Origin: Chrysopilus asiliformis
Lineage: Eukaryota > Arthropoda > Insecta > Diptera > Rhagionidae
Assembly (NCBI GenBank): GCA_964034945.1
Contig: OZ035962.1
Location: 33,879,943 to 33,943,942 of the forward strand
Length of the DNA: 64,000 nucleotides
Direction: 5' to 3'
Shown here: positions 10,747-22,380 of the stretch, piece by piece
Numbering within the stretch: the first letter of the stretch is position 1
Layout of the letters: each line of letters opens with the position of its first letter
Program-made: the position numbers and the translations under genes
The notes under the pieces: generated by a model
Databases searched by the model: none
Told to the model about the DNA's origin: nothing
Seen by the model: the letters and a program-made list of their open reading frames with translations, nothing else

Positions 10747-12339
10747 TGTAGCGTTTTATCTTTGATATTTTAAAGTTAATCACGATTTTATTCTTGTCCC
10801 TCCGCTTGAATCAGCCGCTGCATACCCCTTTTGCCGGCTTCAGCTCAGGGTTGGGGTGGGTGGTGCGCCACAAACTTCGGGAAGCTACAAAAAATTTATA
10901 TCTGGGGACCGGTATGCTACTTCCGTGCTTCGATTTCCAAACATACTAATATTTAGTTACCTTCGTTGGTAACCATCCCTCGCCGATTGCTTATTATTGT
11001 AAGCCCACCTCCTTACGTTTTAATTTTCGGATCACTGCTGCCCTTCATCCCCTCCCTCATGAAAATAATTATTCACGCGACATGGTGAAGGTTTTGAAAA
11101 TTTTACGGAGAAATCTGAAACTGGCTCAAATTATGCATACTTTAAAAAAATTAAAACACGTCAAGTTTCCTTTCCCATTTTAACAATTTTTTTATTTATT
11201 TCTATTTGAATTCGTGTTTGTTTGTTCTTTGTTCTTTTATTTTTCTAAACCTAGCTATCTCTACTAAAATTAATGCTACTAATACATTTTTTGTTTCATT
11301 TATTCTTTGTTTATCTATCTCAATAGTCCATATTAATGTCCATGATCTTATTATTTTAATCACTTTTTTAATTTATATTTATAGTCCATTTAATATATTT
11401 ATTCCGTTAAAAGTAAAAAAAAAAAAAAACTGGATCGCTGTGTTCGACGCCGAAGAATTCTGCATCGTGTTGGCTAGCTTTCCTCGAAACTCTGCAGGAG
11501 TAGATGATGCTGCGCTGACGTCCTTCTCCCCTTCGTTCCTCCTTTTTTCTTTTAAATTTACTTTCAATTTATTTAAACTTCCTTTTTTTTTGAATTCACT
11601 GTGTTTGTATAAACCATTTGTTTTATTTTATATCTAACAAAATTCTCTCATCATGTTTTTTTTTCTTCAAAAAAAATTCATTTTTCTTTCATTTGGATTT
11701 GCTTTTTCTCAAATTTTTAGCTTAAATCACTTTTAAAAATAACGTTTTTAAACTCCCTTTCTTGTTATTCTTTTAAACTCCTTTTTTTTTTAAACTTTCA
11801 AAAAAAAAAAATACTTTTAATTCTAACATTTTGATCTTTTTGTTCCCTATTTGAGAGGAAAAAAAACTTGAAGGAAGATGAAAAAAAACTTCGGAGTTCC
11901 ACTCCACACAGTGTCCAAAATTCAACTTAACTTCTCAAAAAAAAAACATCCCGAGTCAGATTCCGTTGTTTTCAGAATATATAGGCCTAGATAGTTTTGA
12001 CCAGCTCGTCGTTTGGACCAATCATGTTTTTATATAAGCCCAGCTGGTTTCTACTCTATTCTTTAACTATACACTTTGCTTGTTGTCAAGTGTAATTAAA
12101 AAAAAAAATCGTCATTTAATTTGGCTTTAAAGTATTTTGGAATTCCGCTTTTTAAAAAAAAAAATAAAAAATTGATGTAGGTTCATCTTGGGTTTCCGCC
12201 ATAACCATATATCGACGAAGGGATTGTTCTTGGTGTAAAATAATTTATTTTGGATTATCTTACTTGATGTATAATCATGGGGTTTTTTGTTTTATTTTGG
12301 GGAGTCAAAGAAAATCGGGCAAATGAGGTGCACGTTACA
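10747..12339 (-). repeat. 5' LTR of the Gypsy element
   Basis: Begins TGTAACG and ends CGCTACA when read on the minus strand; the plus-strand edges are 10747 and 12339. It is followed on the plus strand by ATGA (12340-12343), the target duplication. It contains AT-rich homopolymer tracts; the open frames in both LTRs (3289-3696 and 11206-11637) are low-complexity and not treated as genes. Confidence 0.95.
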
Positions 12340-12343
12340 ATGA
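12340..12343 (+). other. Target-site duplication ATGA, right copy
   Basis: Second copy of the 4-bp duplication; removing one copy and the element restores continuity of the host BEL frame. Confidence 0.9.
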
Positions 12344-13689
12344 AAAGAAATCAACATCAAGTCAGAATCCAATTTGACAAAATAAGCCAGGAGATTTCTA
12401 ACATAACTTTGCAATTAAGCGATATCAAAAGAGAGGCATACGATCAAGGGATTATGCAAGTCTTTACAGCCTTAGCACTTCGCACCGCTATTATAATTAC
12501 GAGTCACATTAGAGTGCAGGACATGCTTGTTGCCCTGGTAACGGATCTGCATCATGGCAAAATAAATCCATCTCTTCTAACGCCTAGCCAGTTAGAACTA
12601 GCCTTAACCAATATTAGTAAAAGCCTTCCGTCATCATTATCAATTCCCAGCACCAGAACTGAACCCACTTTCTCAACAATGTATCGGCTTATGACAGCTC
12701 AAGTACGATTCCGCGGAACGTTACTTTTGTTTAAGGTGCAAATCCCATTAGTGAACAGCGAGCTCTTCGAAATCTTTAACTTAATACCGCTACCAACGCC
12801 TCATAACGGCACAGTCATCTATATACAGCCCTCATCTGGATTGTTGGCAGTAAATCTTCACAGAGAATATTACTACGAGATGACCAAAGATGATTTTAAT
12901 GAATGTATTGCCCTTCAACATGATCTTCATATCTGCAAACGAAATCACCCGATTCGGCACAAACAAGATGGTGGATGTGAAATTGGTATCCTAAATCATG
13001 CAGAAGATCTCCCGATAAGTTGTAATTTGCGAGAAGCTCCCCCCTCACCGTTCTGGTATCAGCTGCACAATTTGAATAGCTGGATATTTTCTCTTGAGAA
13101 GCCTCACGTGTTCAACATAGTATGCGGTACAAGCGTCTTCCAAAGAGAACTTTCTGGAGAGGGTCTTCTAAAGTTCCACGCCAACTGCATGTTAAAGCGT
13201 GAAAATATCATTATTAGCTCCTTCAATGTTTACAAAAGTGAATCTTCTCGCACCTTTGTGCCAACCTACAATATTTCAGAGAAGATTATGAAACACTACG
13301 GTCGGTCATCATCAAGAGCACCAAAGATTTCACGACATAATTATACCGAGGAAACTTTTGATGAACTAGAGGATGCACTGCGCAACTTTCATAAAAATGA
13401 GCAGTTTCCCAAGAGTATTTCGGGAAATCACACACATATTTTTTCTATTGCTTACATTGCTTTAATTGGTGTCATTTCAGTCTCCTTATGTCTAGCCTTC
13501 ACTTTTGTTCGTCACCGGCTATGTAGCAAAAAGGGTCCAAAAATTTCAAAATCTGGGCCTCAAGACAGCACGAATGCCGAAACGGCGGCATTATTCACTA
13601 TTGGGAAGCCAGCTCCAGCAAGACGCTCTGTGCCAGCCAAGCTCTCTACAGAGGACGACCTGGACTTCCAAGCGACGACATCATTTTGA
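12340..13689 (+). pseudogene. Env-like glycoprotein, C-terminal part, severed by the Gypsy insertion
   Basis: This 449-codon stretch is in the frame in which the BEL envelope region is broken off at 2829, and the 4-bp target duplication ATGA marks the join. It begins with a charged helical region, continues with a cysteine-containing ectodomain (for example CIALQHDLHICKR and the following CEIG and SCNLRE) and several N-x-S/T sites, and has one strong membrane segment near residues 365-388 (IFSIAYIALIGVISVSLCLA) followed by a basic cytoplasmic tail. This matches the layout of F-like envelope proteins of insect LTR elements. The frame also runs back into the Gypsy LTR to 12277, but that extension is an accident of the insertion. 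The gene can no longer make one protein. The family is inferred; the break is seen directly. Confidence 0.8.
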
Positions 13690-13710
13690 ACTGCTTCAAG
13701 GGGTGGAGTA

Positions 13711-13991
13711 TGTCAACATGCACACCTGACCTTGCTTCCCACGGATGATGCAAACGTTGACTAGATTCCCACAATGGGTCAAATATCTCAGCGTCTAGAC
13801 GTGATATATGACTCGCACCTATCTCTACGACTGGCCAAGGTGCATCTTACATCTGGACTTTCATTCATTCTTTCTCCAACCGTCAAGATTATCATACATG
13901 TAATTTTCAAATATTTGTAAAGGATAGTAATCAAATCATTGTAAAATAGTAATAAATTCGTAATAAATAAAACAAAAGAGTTTTATTAACA
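13711..13991 (+). repeat. Probable 3' LTR of the BEL/Pao element
   Basis: It starts with TGTCAACATG straight after a purine-rich stretch (AAGGGGTGGAGTA) 22 bases past the env stop, holds an AATAAA signal near 13963, and ends ...TTATTAACA, giving TG...CA ends. Length 281 bp is short but plausible for BEL/Pao. The partner 5' LTR is outside the window, so the end cannot be confirmed. Confidence 0.5.
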
Positions 13992-16287
13992 GAGTGCTTT
14001 CAAAATATGCAATCAGTTTTGAAGCGCGACAAATATAGGGGAAAGAGGGATTAAAAAACCATGGTCGAATATGGGTTCCTCTCCCCTTCCTCATAGTAGG
14101 GGAGAGTTTCATTCTACTCCCAAAGAGAAAACTTTTGATTTTTGTTTTGTCTCGTTTAAAACGCACTACTGGTTGCCGAGTTATGAAAATACGGCTTACA
14201 TTCTCGGAATCGAAACGTTGTGTTTCCTATCAAATTTTTTCCAATTCCCGATTGATTCAATTAAAAATTAATTTCATTTTAAGGGGTGGGCTATTGGCTG
14301 GCCTCTTTTTGATATACATAAGTGTTATATCAAAATTGCCAACATTAATGCGCTCGAAATATAAATAGAGTTTAAGCAAATTGGTACACTTGAATTGGCT
14401 TCGAGAGAAATAAAAATGTTTCAGATGCCGAAAAAGCCTTATTTCATAGTAAAAAAATTTCAGTGGTCAAAAGAAAAATAAGTAATTGTAAATACTTCAA
14501 AAATTTTCATCGAAAATTATTCCCACAGTAAGTTTAACAAATTTTTATCTATGTAAAACATTTCGAAACGGAAAATTAAAGCATTTAATATTAAAAGATA
14601 TTTTTATAAATTAACACCATACGTATTTTGTATTGGAAAGTTTGTGCTGCGTATAGAAAGGGTGCTTGTATGACATACATGTTGGATAAGAGTGGGGAAG
14701 AACAACAAACGAGTAGGCGATGCCAAAATATTTTGTTTTGTAATAAATTTCCTTAAACCTTTCTGCCCTCCGAATTTTCTCCGTGTATATATCAAGGAGG
14801 CTTTTCTCGTTTCACCGATATCATGAGCTTCTTTTTTGCTTCTTACTTTATTCTGTTTGTTTCTTTTAAAGGCGCAAAGCCTTGTCACACCTGCTTTTAA
14901 TTTACAACCACGCGTCTCTCTTTTCCCGTTTATTGAAAGAACTTCTTAGACTTTTGCATCAACTTTAACCTGTGCTTTATTTACGAGAAAAGAACTCGTT
15001 ATATCTAAAGTTTTCTGTAGTAGCATTATTTCAAAGAAGGGGGTGTTGTGTGGAACTGAATGGTTAAATTTTTGGACTCTTTTCATATGGCGAACTTACA
15101 AGGTTAGCTAGCGAATGACGGAGGGTGAGATTTTACATCGACTATGGAATGAGAAATGCTTCATTTTTCTTTAGAGTAATACGTCTCCTATACCTTAGTA
15201 GCAAAATTTTTGGAAGTTCGAAATGTATTAAAAGGAGCAAATTCAGTAATTTATGAGACAATGACAAGAGCCCTACCTTAATATTGAGATCGGGGCTGCA
15301 AGAAATTCGGAGGAATACAGATACGTTAAACGTAATGTGGATAGCAGTTTAAACGTATTTTACTTTAAGAATTTATCCTATATTTTAAATATTTGTCATA
15401 TCAAACAATGTGTTTCAAAATATATATCGGCGAGACCCTAGTAGGTGTGTTTATTTTTTTTTAAGAAAGACAAAAAAAAATATGTAGCCGCATATTTTAA
15501 AAGAAGAGTATACATATTATGGCGGCAGCCTTTAACAGACAGTTAAAAACGATGTAATAGCAGCTACTTCACGATAAACGTAATCTGTTCTGCTTTCTTG
15601 TAATGCCCTGTGCGTGCCAATTCGTCCCTTATGATAATACAGATCCGTCCAAATGATGAAATTTTAACGTTTAACTTAAAGCTATGATTAGTTCAATTTA
15701 GTCTATGATCTTAGGTTTATGAGGCCCGCGGCATTAAGTCCTTCTACAGAATACACTTGCATTTGCCGTGTTTCTAGTTATTAAAAATAATAAATCGGGT
15801 TACCGATTTCGTCATAATAAACGATCTAAAATTCTATTTTGATGCTTTTTGGTTTGTGTCCTAAATTATTGGATTCGAGCTTGGTAATTCGTGCTTGCCA
15901 AAGTAGAGAACGATGCCTTCGCCTGAATCGAACAGAAATATGTAATTCAGTTGAACCATCAAATTAAATAATGATAAACTGTTTATTTCCTCCATATTTT
16001 TTTTATTTTTTTGTTCACTTAGGTTATTGCTCAAATAAACTAAAATAAAATCACACGAACAGTTGTGCAGAGTGCAGCTACTCGCACCCGCCGCGTCGCT
16101 ATAATGTATGGTAGATAAATATAAAAGAAAAATAAACGAAAGGTTAAAGAGGATATTATTTAATCTATTTAATAGGAATTAGATTCTGCTAAATCTTCCT
16201 TTGTCTAAAATCAACTCGAATTCAAAACTCAGTTTTTCTCACTAATAGAGCCATTACTAGAAGTTATTTAAAATCTTTAGAAAGTTT
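13992..16287. other. Intergenic AT-rich DNA, no gene seen
   Basis: 2.3 kb of low-complexity AT-rich sequence after the BEL LTR. Short open frames (for example 14604-14888 minus, 14071-14271 plus) lack recognisable motifs or codon bias. No inverted-repeat element was recognised. Confidence 0.5.
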
Positions 16288-16498
16288 TTCATCAGGCAGA
16301 GAAATGACACTTCTGTATGGAAGAGGGGGAAAAAATGGTCCAATTTTGCCTGCTCAAGAACTTAGACTAGCCATTTATGAGAAACATAACTACAGAAAAT
16401 TTCAAGTCTCTAGCTCAATCCTTTCGAAAGTTATGATGTTCACGGACAGACAGACGGACGGACAGACGGACGGATGGACACACGGCAATCAAAATTAA
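16288..16498 (+). repeat. Family B dispersed repeat fragment with GGAC/GACA microsatellite
   Basis: It shares the ordered blocks TATGG-polyG, AATGGTCC, AAATTTCAAGTCTCTAGCTC and CGGACAGAC with the large copy at 36385-37710 and with family A copies. The microsatellite here is only about 45 bp. Confidence 0.65.
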
Positions 16499-16602
16499 AG
16501 ATTCTATTCTAGAGTCGGTTATGGGTGATATTGGAATTTCGCATGTATTCCTGCTTTGAGTTGATACTGAGTTTGTCTGTCAAGTGGTTAAGCAAAGAGT
16601 TA

Positions 16603-17435
16603 CCCCCGTCGCACACTTCAGCTAAGCGAGCTCAACTACGTGAACTAAGTTTCTCGCTGAAAGTAAAATCCTTAGCATTTGCATTGGTGACCGCACACTT
16701 CAGCGAAACTATGAAACTACATCGCGTAGTCATGGGCGACGCGGACTAAGCTCGCTTGCGTAGTTCAGACTTCAACTACGCGAACTACTTCGCTGGCATC
16801 GCTGACACTCACTTATACACACTTTCGGCGTTATACAGTGTAGACATCGGTGTTTGCGAAAGTGTAGTATTTTGTGGACATAAATGTGTAAGTGCCAATT
16901 GCACACAACTGGCATACATTTATTTAAATATCGCCGCGTAGTTTAGCTCAAGTGTGCAACAATGTGAGCTAACCCAGCTAAGCTATAGTTGCGTTTTTTT
17001 AATGTTCTAGAACACGGAACATTAAAAAAACGATCCAGAGTAAGTGGGAAATTTCATTGAGTTCGAATGGCAACTAACTTCACGTTGGTTACATCAGTAG
17101 GCCGTTACTGCTATATTTTCTTGATATAATCACGATTCGCTATCTCCCATGATTAAAACTATTTCGCTGTCGAACAGAACCAATGAACCACCAACACAAA
17201 ATCCTCAATTGAGAATAAAATGTCAGATTTATTATGTTGAAGTTAGCAACATTTCATTACCGTACATTACCGTACAAAATTTCCCTTTGTTCCAAGCGCT
17301 GTTCGAGATGAAAAGGTGGTGCAGGATTTTGTATGGAAAGCTTGTTCTGAACTGGTTCAGAACATTAAAAAAACGCAACTTATGTAACTATAGCTAGCCT
17401 CGCTCACATAGCTTAGCTCAAGTGTGCGACGGGGG
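16603..17435. mobile_element. PIF/Harbinger-type MITE (TTA target duplication), copy 1, with a nested MITE
   Basis: Ends are CCCCCGTCGCACACTT and its complement, with TTA at 16600-16602 and 17436-17438. The interior has repeated AGCTAAGC, CTACG and CGTAGT motifs in both orientations. A second copy in reverse orientation is at 58917-59352. Bases 16987-17380 are a later insertion. Non-autonomous; the superfamily is inferred from the 3-bp TTA duplication. Confidence 0.8.
16987..17380. mobile_element. Small MITE nested in the TTA-flanked MITE
   Basis: Ends AGTTGCGTTTTTTTAATGTTC and its near-complement, with TAT at 16984-16986 and 17381-17383. The uninterrupted copy at 58917-59352 (reversed) has the single empty site AAGCTATGTAAC, which fixes the boundaries. 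Confidence 0.75.
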
Positions 17436-17438
17436 TTA

Positions 17439-20404
17439 ATGTAGCAGTAAATAAAATTCAAGCCTACTTCAATCAAGAAGGAAATAATAACAAGGATTCG
17501 TGTATTATAGAAGAACAGGAACAACCAAATAAGAAAAAAAGTCCACCCGTGGCTAAGGCGTCTCAACCTTTATCATAAAATTCTCTGTAAATGCGATCCC
17601 TGGAGAATATCAGTATTAGCCCTGCTATATCATTCTCTAATGGAAACCTGGCATTTACTGGAAATAGAACTCTGTCCCCTCAGTTTCTCAACCACTATTT
17701 TTTTCATTTCAACCGTCCTAAAAATTATGAAATACTTTTTCTTAAAATGAATGAATGTTTTTAATAAACCAAAACCTTTTCTTGTATTTTTTGTAGTTTT
17801 TTCTAGTTTTAATGAAAAAAGTTATGTCTTAAAAGTGATGAAGTATTTTCATAGATCTGATGAACGACATTTTTCTCAGTGTAGAAATTTCAAAAGTAAA
17901 TATCCTTCCATTCTAAACATCATGTTTTGATATATCTGTGATGCGAGTTTGGCTATCTGGGTCTTGCAGTCATTTCGGAATAATTTGTGAAAATTTGCGT
18001 CCATTTTTAAATTATCAATTGAACTTTGTAGCATACAGGTTCTCTACTCATTGAGTACCCAAATAGCATTTTAAGCAGCAAATATGGTGTTTATCCCCAT
18101 ATTTCGTCACCATGCAAATCGCGGCGATAAGCAATTTATGTCGCGGCCACGTTGTGCGAATGAGACACGCAACGACATCCACAGTGGGCAACGCTTTTCA
18201 GCGGTTTGCGGCGCCGCAATTACGACGGCAGGGACAAAATTAGTTGCCTCAAGCTTTATGTGAGCGTCATCTGACGGCATTATATCACACAAATTATCGA
18301 GCGGATTTTCTTTCTCCCTCGAATGCTTATTTGCTTGTTGAGTGAACAGAGATGAACAAATAAAAACGTAAACGGAAAGCGAACAAGAAAAATCTAATGG
18401 CGATAAATTAATGGAAACTTTTTGTGGAGTATTATTTTATAATGGACTTTTCCTCCGATTGCATGTCGTGATTTTAATTGCCATTAAAATTTTTCGACAA
18501 TATTGGATCTGAAATTTAAACAGATTTTAATGGGCCATCAAATTATTTAGTTTTTAACGAAAAATTTCTTTAATTTTATTTTACCGGTCAAATTTATTTT
18601 TCCCTTTGCAATGAAATTTTTTTTGTGCAATTTCCATCAGTTATGAGCCTGAAATAAGAAATTTAATTCTCGAAGCGAAATCGTTTGCATGAAATGTCAA
18701 TGAGGAATATGGCGGCTGAAGGCATCAATTTTTTTTTCGTGTTTCTTAGACGGGGAGCTTTAATGAAACTTTAGTGGTAGCAGTTTCGTCACTTTTTCCA
18801 TCACACGCTTCTTCAAAGCGAAAATGGCATTCCGGCTCCACAGCTAATCACTGTTCCGACCCGAAAACCATCAAATGCTGCTCTATCGCTGCAGGATTTT
18901 CATGAAGCGAATGTTGCCCCAAAGATGAACCGTGGGTCACCAATTTCCCCACTAAAGCAATTGTGGCTTTGCAGACGCATTATTAATCAGTGCGTCGTGC
19001 TCGTCACTTCTTACGCTTCTTTTACGCGGATGTGAATTATAGGTGTAAATTTTTAGTTCCGATTGCGTAAATTGCTCCATGTTAAAGCCGCAAAGAGCAA
19101 ATCTCATGTTCCCGTGGTTTTCGATGCTATTTGGGTAGGTTCTATAGTCATTCAAAACTGTTGAAATTTTTTTTATATGGTGACATTTCTTTTTGTTAGT
19201 AAACAGTTCGCTTACCTTCAATAAATCTATTTAACCTGTAGAATGGTAGATGCATGTAAAATTGTTTCGATCCATCAATCCCTGAATAAAGGATACCCAA
19301 TTCCACATTGAGATATAGCTTATCATAAAAAGAAAGAATAAACTTTTGATCTCTAATGTATAAGAAAACAAAAATTTCACGCCTTTTTTGATCGTAAAAA
19401 ATTGTATCTTTTGATTATTTGGACAGTACGACATGTCCTTAAGGTGAAGAGTTGGTCCATTTGTACCAATTGTGCCTAATTTGACGCCAATTGCAAAGGT
19501 TAAAAGAATGCTTCTAATGCCTCTGGCAATGTATGAATAAAAAAAATGTGACTATCAGGAGGTTTGCCGATACTATCCAAGTCTTTAACAATGCGGTGAA
19601 AAGATTTCATTGCCAACTGAAAACCTCGAGTCAAAGTTAGGAACAATAGCCGGTGGAGAATAAATAGAAAGAAAAGCAAACACGATAAAAGAAAAAAGAA
19701 CAATAATGTCACTGAAAATAAAATCGTTGACAAATTGGTAATTGGACAGATAGAGCCAGGAAATATTGAGAAAGTATGCCATAGATACTATGCTGTAGAT
19801 ACGAGATAAATAATTGGAGATGATAGAACAATATTTTTTTTTTCACTTTTTGTCTTTAATACTGATTTCTGAATCATAAGCAACAGGGCTCTTTAAGGTT
19901 TCCCCGTTAGAAAAGTCCTGTCCCTTCCAAACAAAAATAAATTGGCCATTGTTCATATTTTTAGTTTATTGGATCCGAACACGTTATCGACTCATTTTGC
20001 AAGTAAGTAAACGGATGTGAGTTGGAATTTGCCTCAGGAAGAAGGTTTGAGTCTTCTACGTCTGGCATATCTTACTGAAAATTTTGTCCCTTTATACCAT
20101 TTATATACAACAACAATAGAGGGTTTCGGTAATTTGCCTTTTTCTTCCCTTTTCGTATTTACGTACAAATACAATAGAGCCATTGTGCCATAACGAAAAA
20201 TAAAAAATTACTTCTTCTACATACTAATGAAGAAAAACAGTGGCACTCAGAATTATATTAGTTTAAGAAAATGAAAAAGAAAAATTAATTAATTAAACAA
20301 ATAAATAAATGGAAATGTCTATCAAGCTAATGGTGTATAGAAAAAACATTTCTATGTACACAAGGTTCAAAATGGCAGAAATGGTTTTGACGAGATTTAA
20401 GTTA
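17439..20404. other. Intergenic DNA, no gene seen; GC-richer block at about 18100-19050
   Basis: Mostly AT-rich. The block 18100-19050 is less repetitive and richer in GC, with many AATTA/TTAAT-type motifs, and shows no similarity to repeats elsewhere in the window. It may be single-copy regulatory DNA; this is an impression, not a proof. Confidence 0.4.
19500..19640 (-). pseudogene. Possible remnant of a Copia-type gag
   Basis: The minus strand encodes FHRIVKDLDSIGKPPDSHIF followed by a block like (I/L)HTLPEALEA, resembling the UBN2-type gag motif of Copia elements (helical segment, G-x-P, then LL-x-LP). It is followed by a stop and preceded by hydrophobic low-complexity sequence. Very short, so chance similarity is possible. 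Confidence 0.25.
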
Positions 20405-21219
20405 AGTGCACACGATATGATCACTGTTCATATTTTTGAGCAAAAAGGTGTCCCAAACGTGTTCATATCGTCTGAACACCATATTTTTGTGTTCATACGT
20501 ATGAACACAAGGCATATGAACACATTTGAAGATACCGTGAGCAGATGTATGAACACGACCTGTTCATACCGTGTGAACACTATTTTGGGACCGTATGAGC
20601 CCAGTTTGTAAAATTCGGACGTATGATCACAGATATGAACCCACTGTAACATTTGAACATGGGCTAAGTTTTCAACATGTTCAAATGTAAAATTTTGAGT
20701 CAAATTTGTACGTAAATTGATGTTTTCTGGTTTTTATTTGGGTCTACTAGGTTTTAGATTTGTGGCGTGGACGGTTCAGTCAGCTAAGTGCTTGCCCTGT
20801 GATCCAATGAGCAGTGGTTCAAATCTCACTCAGGGTAAAAAATTTCGATTCGAATTTAGAACTTTTCTGTTCATGGACTTTAAAACACGGACCAGTTTGG
20901 TCTACGCCTCCCGACGCCTGAATGTTCCTTCAAGCACAAATGTTCAAAAGTGTGCTCAAATGTTCTTAAAAATTGTTCATATCTGTAATTTGAACAAAAC
21001 GTTCATATCGTCTGAACAGTGTTCATACGCGCAGAAAAAAATATCAACACAATGCATTTGAACACATATGAACACACCTAAAAATTTGAAGCTTTGGGAC
21101 AAAATGTTCATATCGTGTGAACACCTTTCATATATTGTATGAACATATGAGCATTTGAAGCTAATAAGCAACATATGCGTATGTTCATAAATATGAATAG
21201 TGATCATATCGTGTGCACT
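20405..21219. mobile_element. MITE with many GTTCATA/TATGAAC palindromes
   Basis: Both ends read AGTGCACACGATATGATCAC going inward, each flanked by TA (20403-20404, 21220-21221). The interior carries more than ten half-sites of the form GTTCATA or TATGAACAC, several forming palindromes such as GTTCATACGTATGAAC near 20491. The open frames here are products of the repeats. Confidence 0.75.
20765..20840 (+). ncRNA. tRNA-like (SINE-type) stretch inside the MITE
   Basis: TGGCGTGGACGG resembles an A box, and about 45 bases later GGTTCAAATCTCACTC resembles a tRNA B box (GGTTCRANNCC). No complete cloverleaf is evident. It could be a tRNA-derived SINE piece or coincidence. Confidence 0.3.
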
Positions 21220-21334
21220 TACCTTTAGAATTGTCTAAAAATTATAAACACATGCTGCAAAAGACGCGCTTGATCGATTGAAAAGTTGCCCATTTTTTAT
21301 GGGATCAATCAATATTATTGTGTCTTTTTGGCAG

Positions 21335-21441
21335 ATCGTGTTGGCTACAGTCTAATGGATCTTGGTCTGGAGTTCATCAGGGATGAAGTCATGGATGAAG
21401 GGATGCAAACATCAGCCAAAGTTTATCAAGAAACTGTTTAA
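21335..21441 (+). CDS. Candidate terminal coding exon of an unknown gene
   Basis: After a pyrimidine-rich TGTCTTTTTGGCAG acceptor-like site, one frame (phase 1) is open for 36 codons to a TAA. It begins RVGYSLMDLGLEFIRDEVMD and ends KVYQETV, a balanced composition unlike the surrounding low-complexity DNA. The other plus-strand frames and all minus-strand frames stop early. I do not recognise the protein. It is bordered on the right by a family B repeat tail. It could be an eroded transposon piece or chance. Confidence 0.3.
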
Positions 21442-21479
21442 AAAGTGTAGTGCAGCCTTTAAACGATAACTTGTTTAAA

Positions 21480-21540
21480 ACATTGCCTGGGGCCAATCGT
21501 CAAATACTCTATAGGATGACAGACAAAATGTTTATTTAAA
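21480..21540 (+). repeat. Family B 3'-end fragment
   Basis: Carries the conserved block TTGCC-GGGCCAATCGTCAAATACTCTATA followed by ACAGAC, also found at 24790-24840 (reverse), 25357-25430, 36385-36445 and 54098-54160. Confidence 0.6.
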
Positions 21541-22380
21541 AAAATAATTTTTCAAGAACCGATTTGGTTTAAAAATTTAACAAGAATTTGATATAAAATT
21601 TATATATTAATTTATAAAATTCTAAGGTCTACACCTGACTGACACTTTACTCGGCGAATTTTATTCTTCGAAAATAAATTCATTTTGCACAACTTTTTGA
21701 AAGATCAACCAGAGAGACGAGGATTGTCTCTCTTTTTGTTTAACAATTAATTAGATAGAAATGGTATCTTCGTTATTTGGTATGCCACAAAAATTGCGCC
21801 GCAGGCAAATTTTTTATTCAAAAAATGCATATATACGGCGAAAATTTATAAATGCCAAGTTAAAACACACCATCAAATTGACCTTAAAGTTTTTATACTA
21901 TATATGATATATCATATATGAGTATGTTACATTTAGTATACCATTTATAACCACCCAACTAGCTGTAATATTTTAACTTGTTTGAAACGTAGATATGATC
22001 ACTCCGTACGTCCCAACTCTATGGCCCCGGTAGTGGCTCAAAACATAATACCATTAAAAACACCCTAAAGTCATGGTGACTTTACAGTCCTTAATATAAG
22101 GTTTCGCAACGCTCACCAACTTCATTTGGATACTACAAAGTAACCAAACTACTTTGTTTTAAATGTGGCAAAAGCGTTCTGAAAAGCATGTTTTGTGTAC
22201 CGTAAAGCAACAAAATCTAACTGAGCTGCTCGCCAAACACCTCCTAGTAGAACTACAGAGTTTTTTACACAACATGAACATGTCCATGTCTCGCAAAGGA
22301 ATCATTCGTTCTCGGTCATTCTGTTGACAGCAATTTTCATACCTTCCAATGTTTACAAATATGGCAAGAAATCAAAACTC
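21541..22380. other. No gene seen
   Basis: AT-rich, with a short perfect palindrome CATATATGATATATCATATATG-like near 21898-21922. No coding frame or element boundary recognised. Confidence 0.5.

Larger units (their letters stand above)
2830..12339 (-). mobile_element. Ty3/Gypsy LTR retrotransposon, nearly complete, Osvaldo/Ulysses-like
   Basis: A 9,510-bp element on the minus strand, bounded by near-identical LTRs of 1,593 and 1,596 bp and by the 4-bp duplication ATGA. Order from its 5' end: LTR, tRNA-Lys primer site, ~1 kb leader, gag, -1 frameshift site, pol (protease, RT, RNase H, integrase), ~350 bp, LTR. No env frame is present. By eye the LTRs differ by only about four substitutions and a few homopolymer or short indels, so insertion was recent. 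Long LTRs with a tRNA-Lys primer resemble the Osvaldo/Ulysses group (recalled, not searched). The polypurine tract before the 3' LTR is not obvious. Confidence 0.95.
1..13991 (+). mobile_element. BEL/Pao LTR retrotransposon with env-like region, 3' part, split by a nested Gypsy element
   Basis: The element enters from the left edge, so its 5' LTR, gag, protease and most of RT are outside. Visible in order are RNase H, integrase zinc-binding and catalytic core, a DUF5641-like region, an envelope-like glycoprotein and a probable 3' LTR (13711-13991). Bases 2830-12339 are a later insertion; the envelope frame resumes exactly at 12340. Outside the insertion no frameshift or stop is visible, so the copy was open in this part until the Gypsy element landed. 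The family call rests on the integrase and RNase H types and the DUF5641-like domain, which are characteristic of BEL/Pao. Confidence 0.85.

Noticed and set aside
16525..17397. Frames 16525-16749, 16756-16941 and 17149-17397
   Set aside because: They lie inside or across MITE sequence and share no protein motif.
20428..21207. Frames in the GTTCATA-rich MITE
   Set aside because: They arise from palindromic repeats on both strands.
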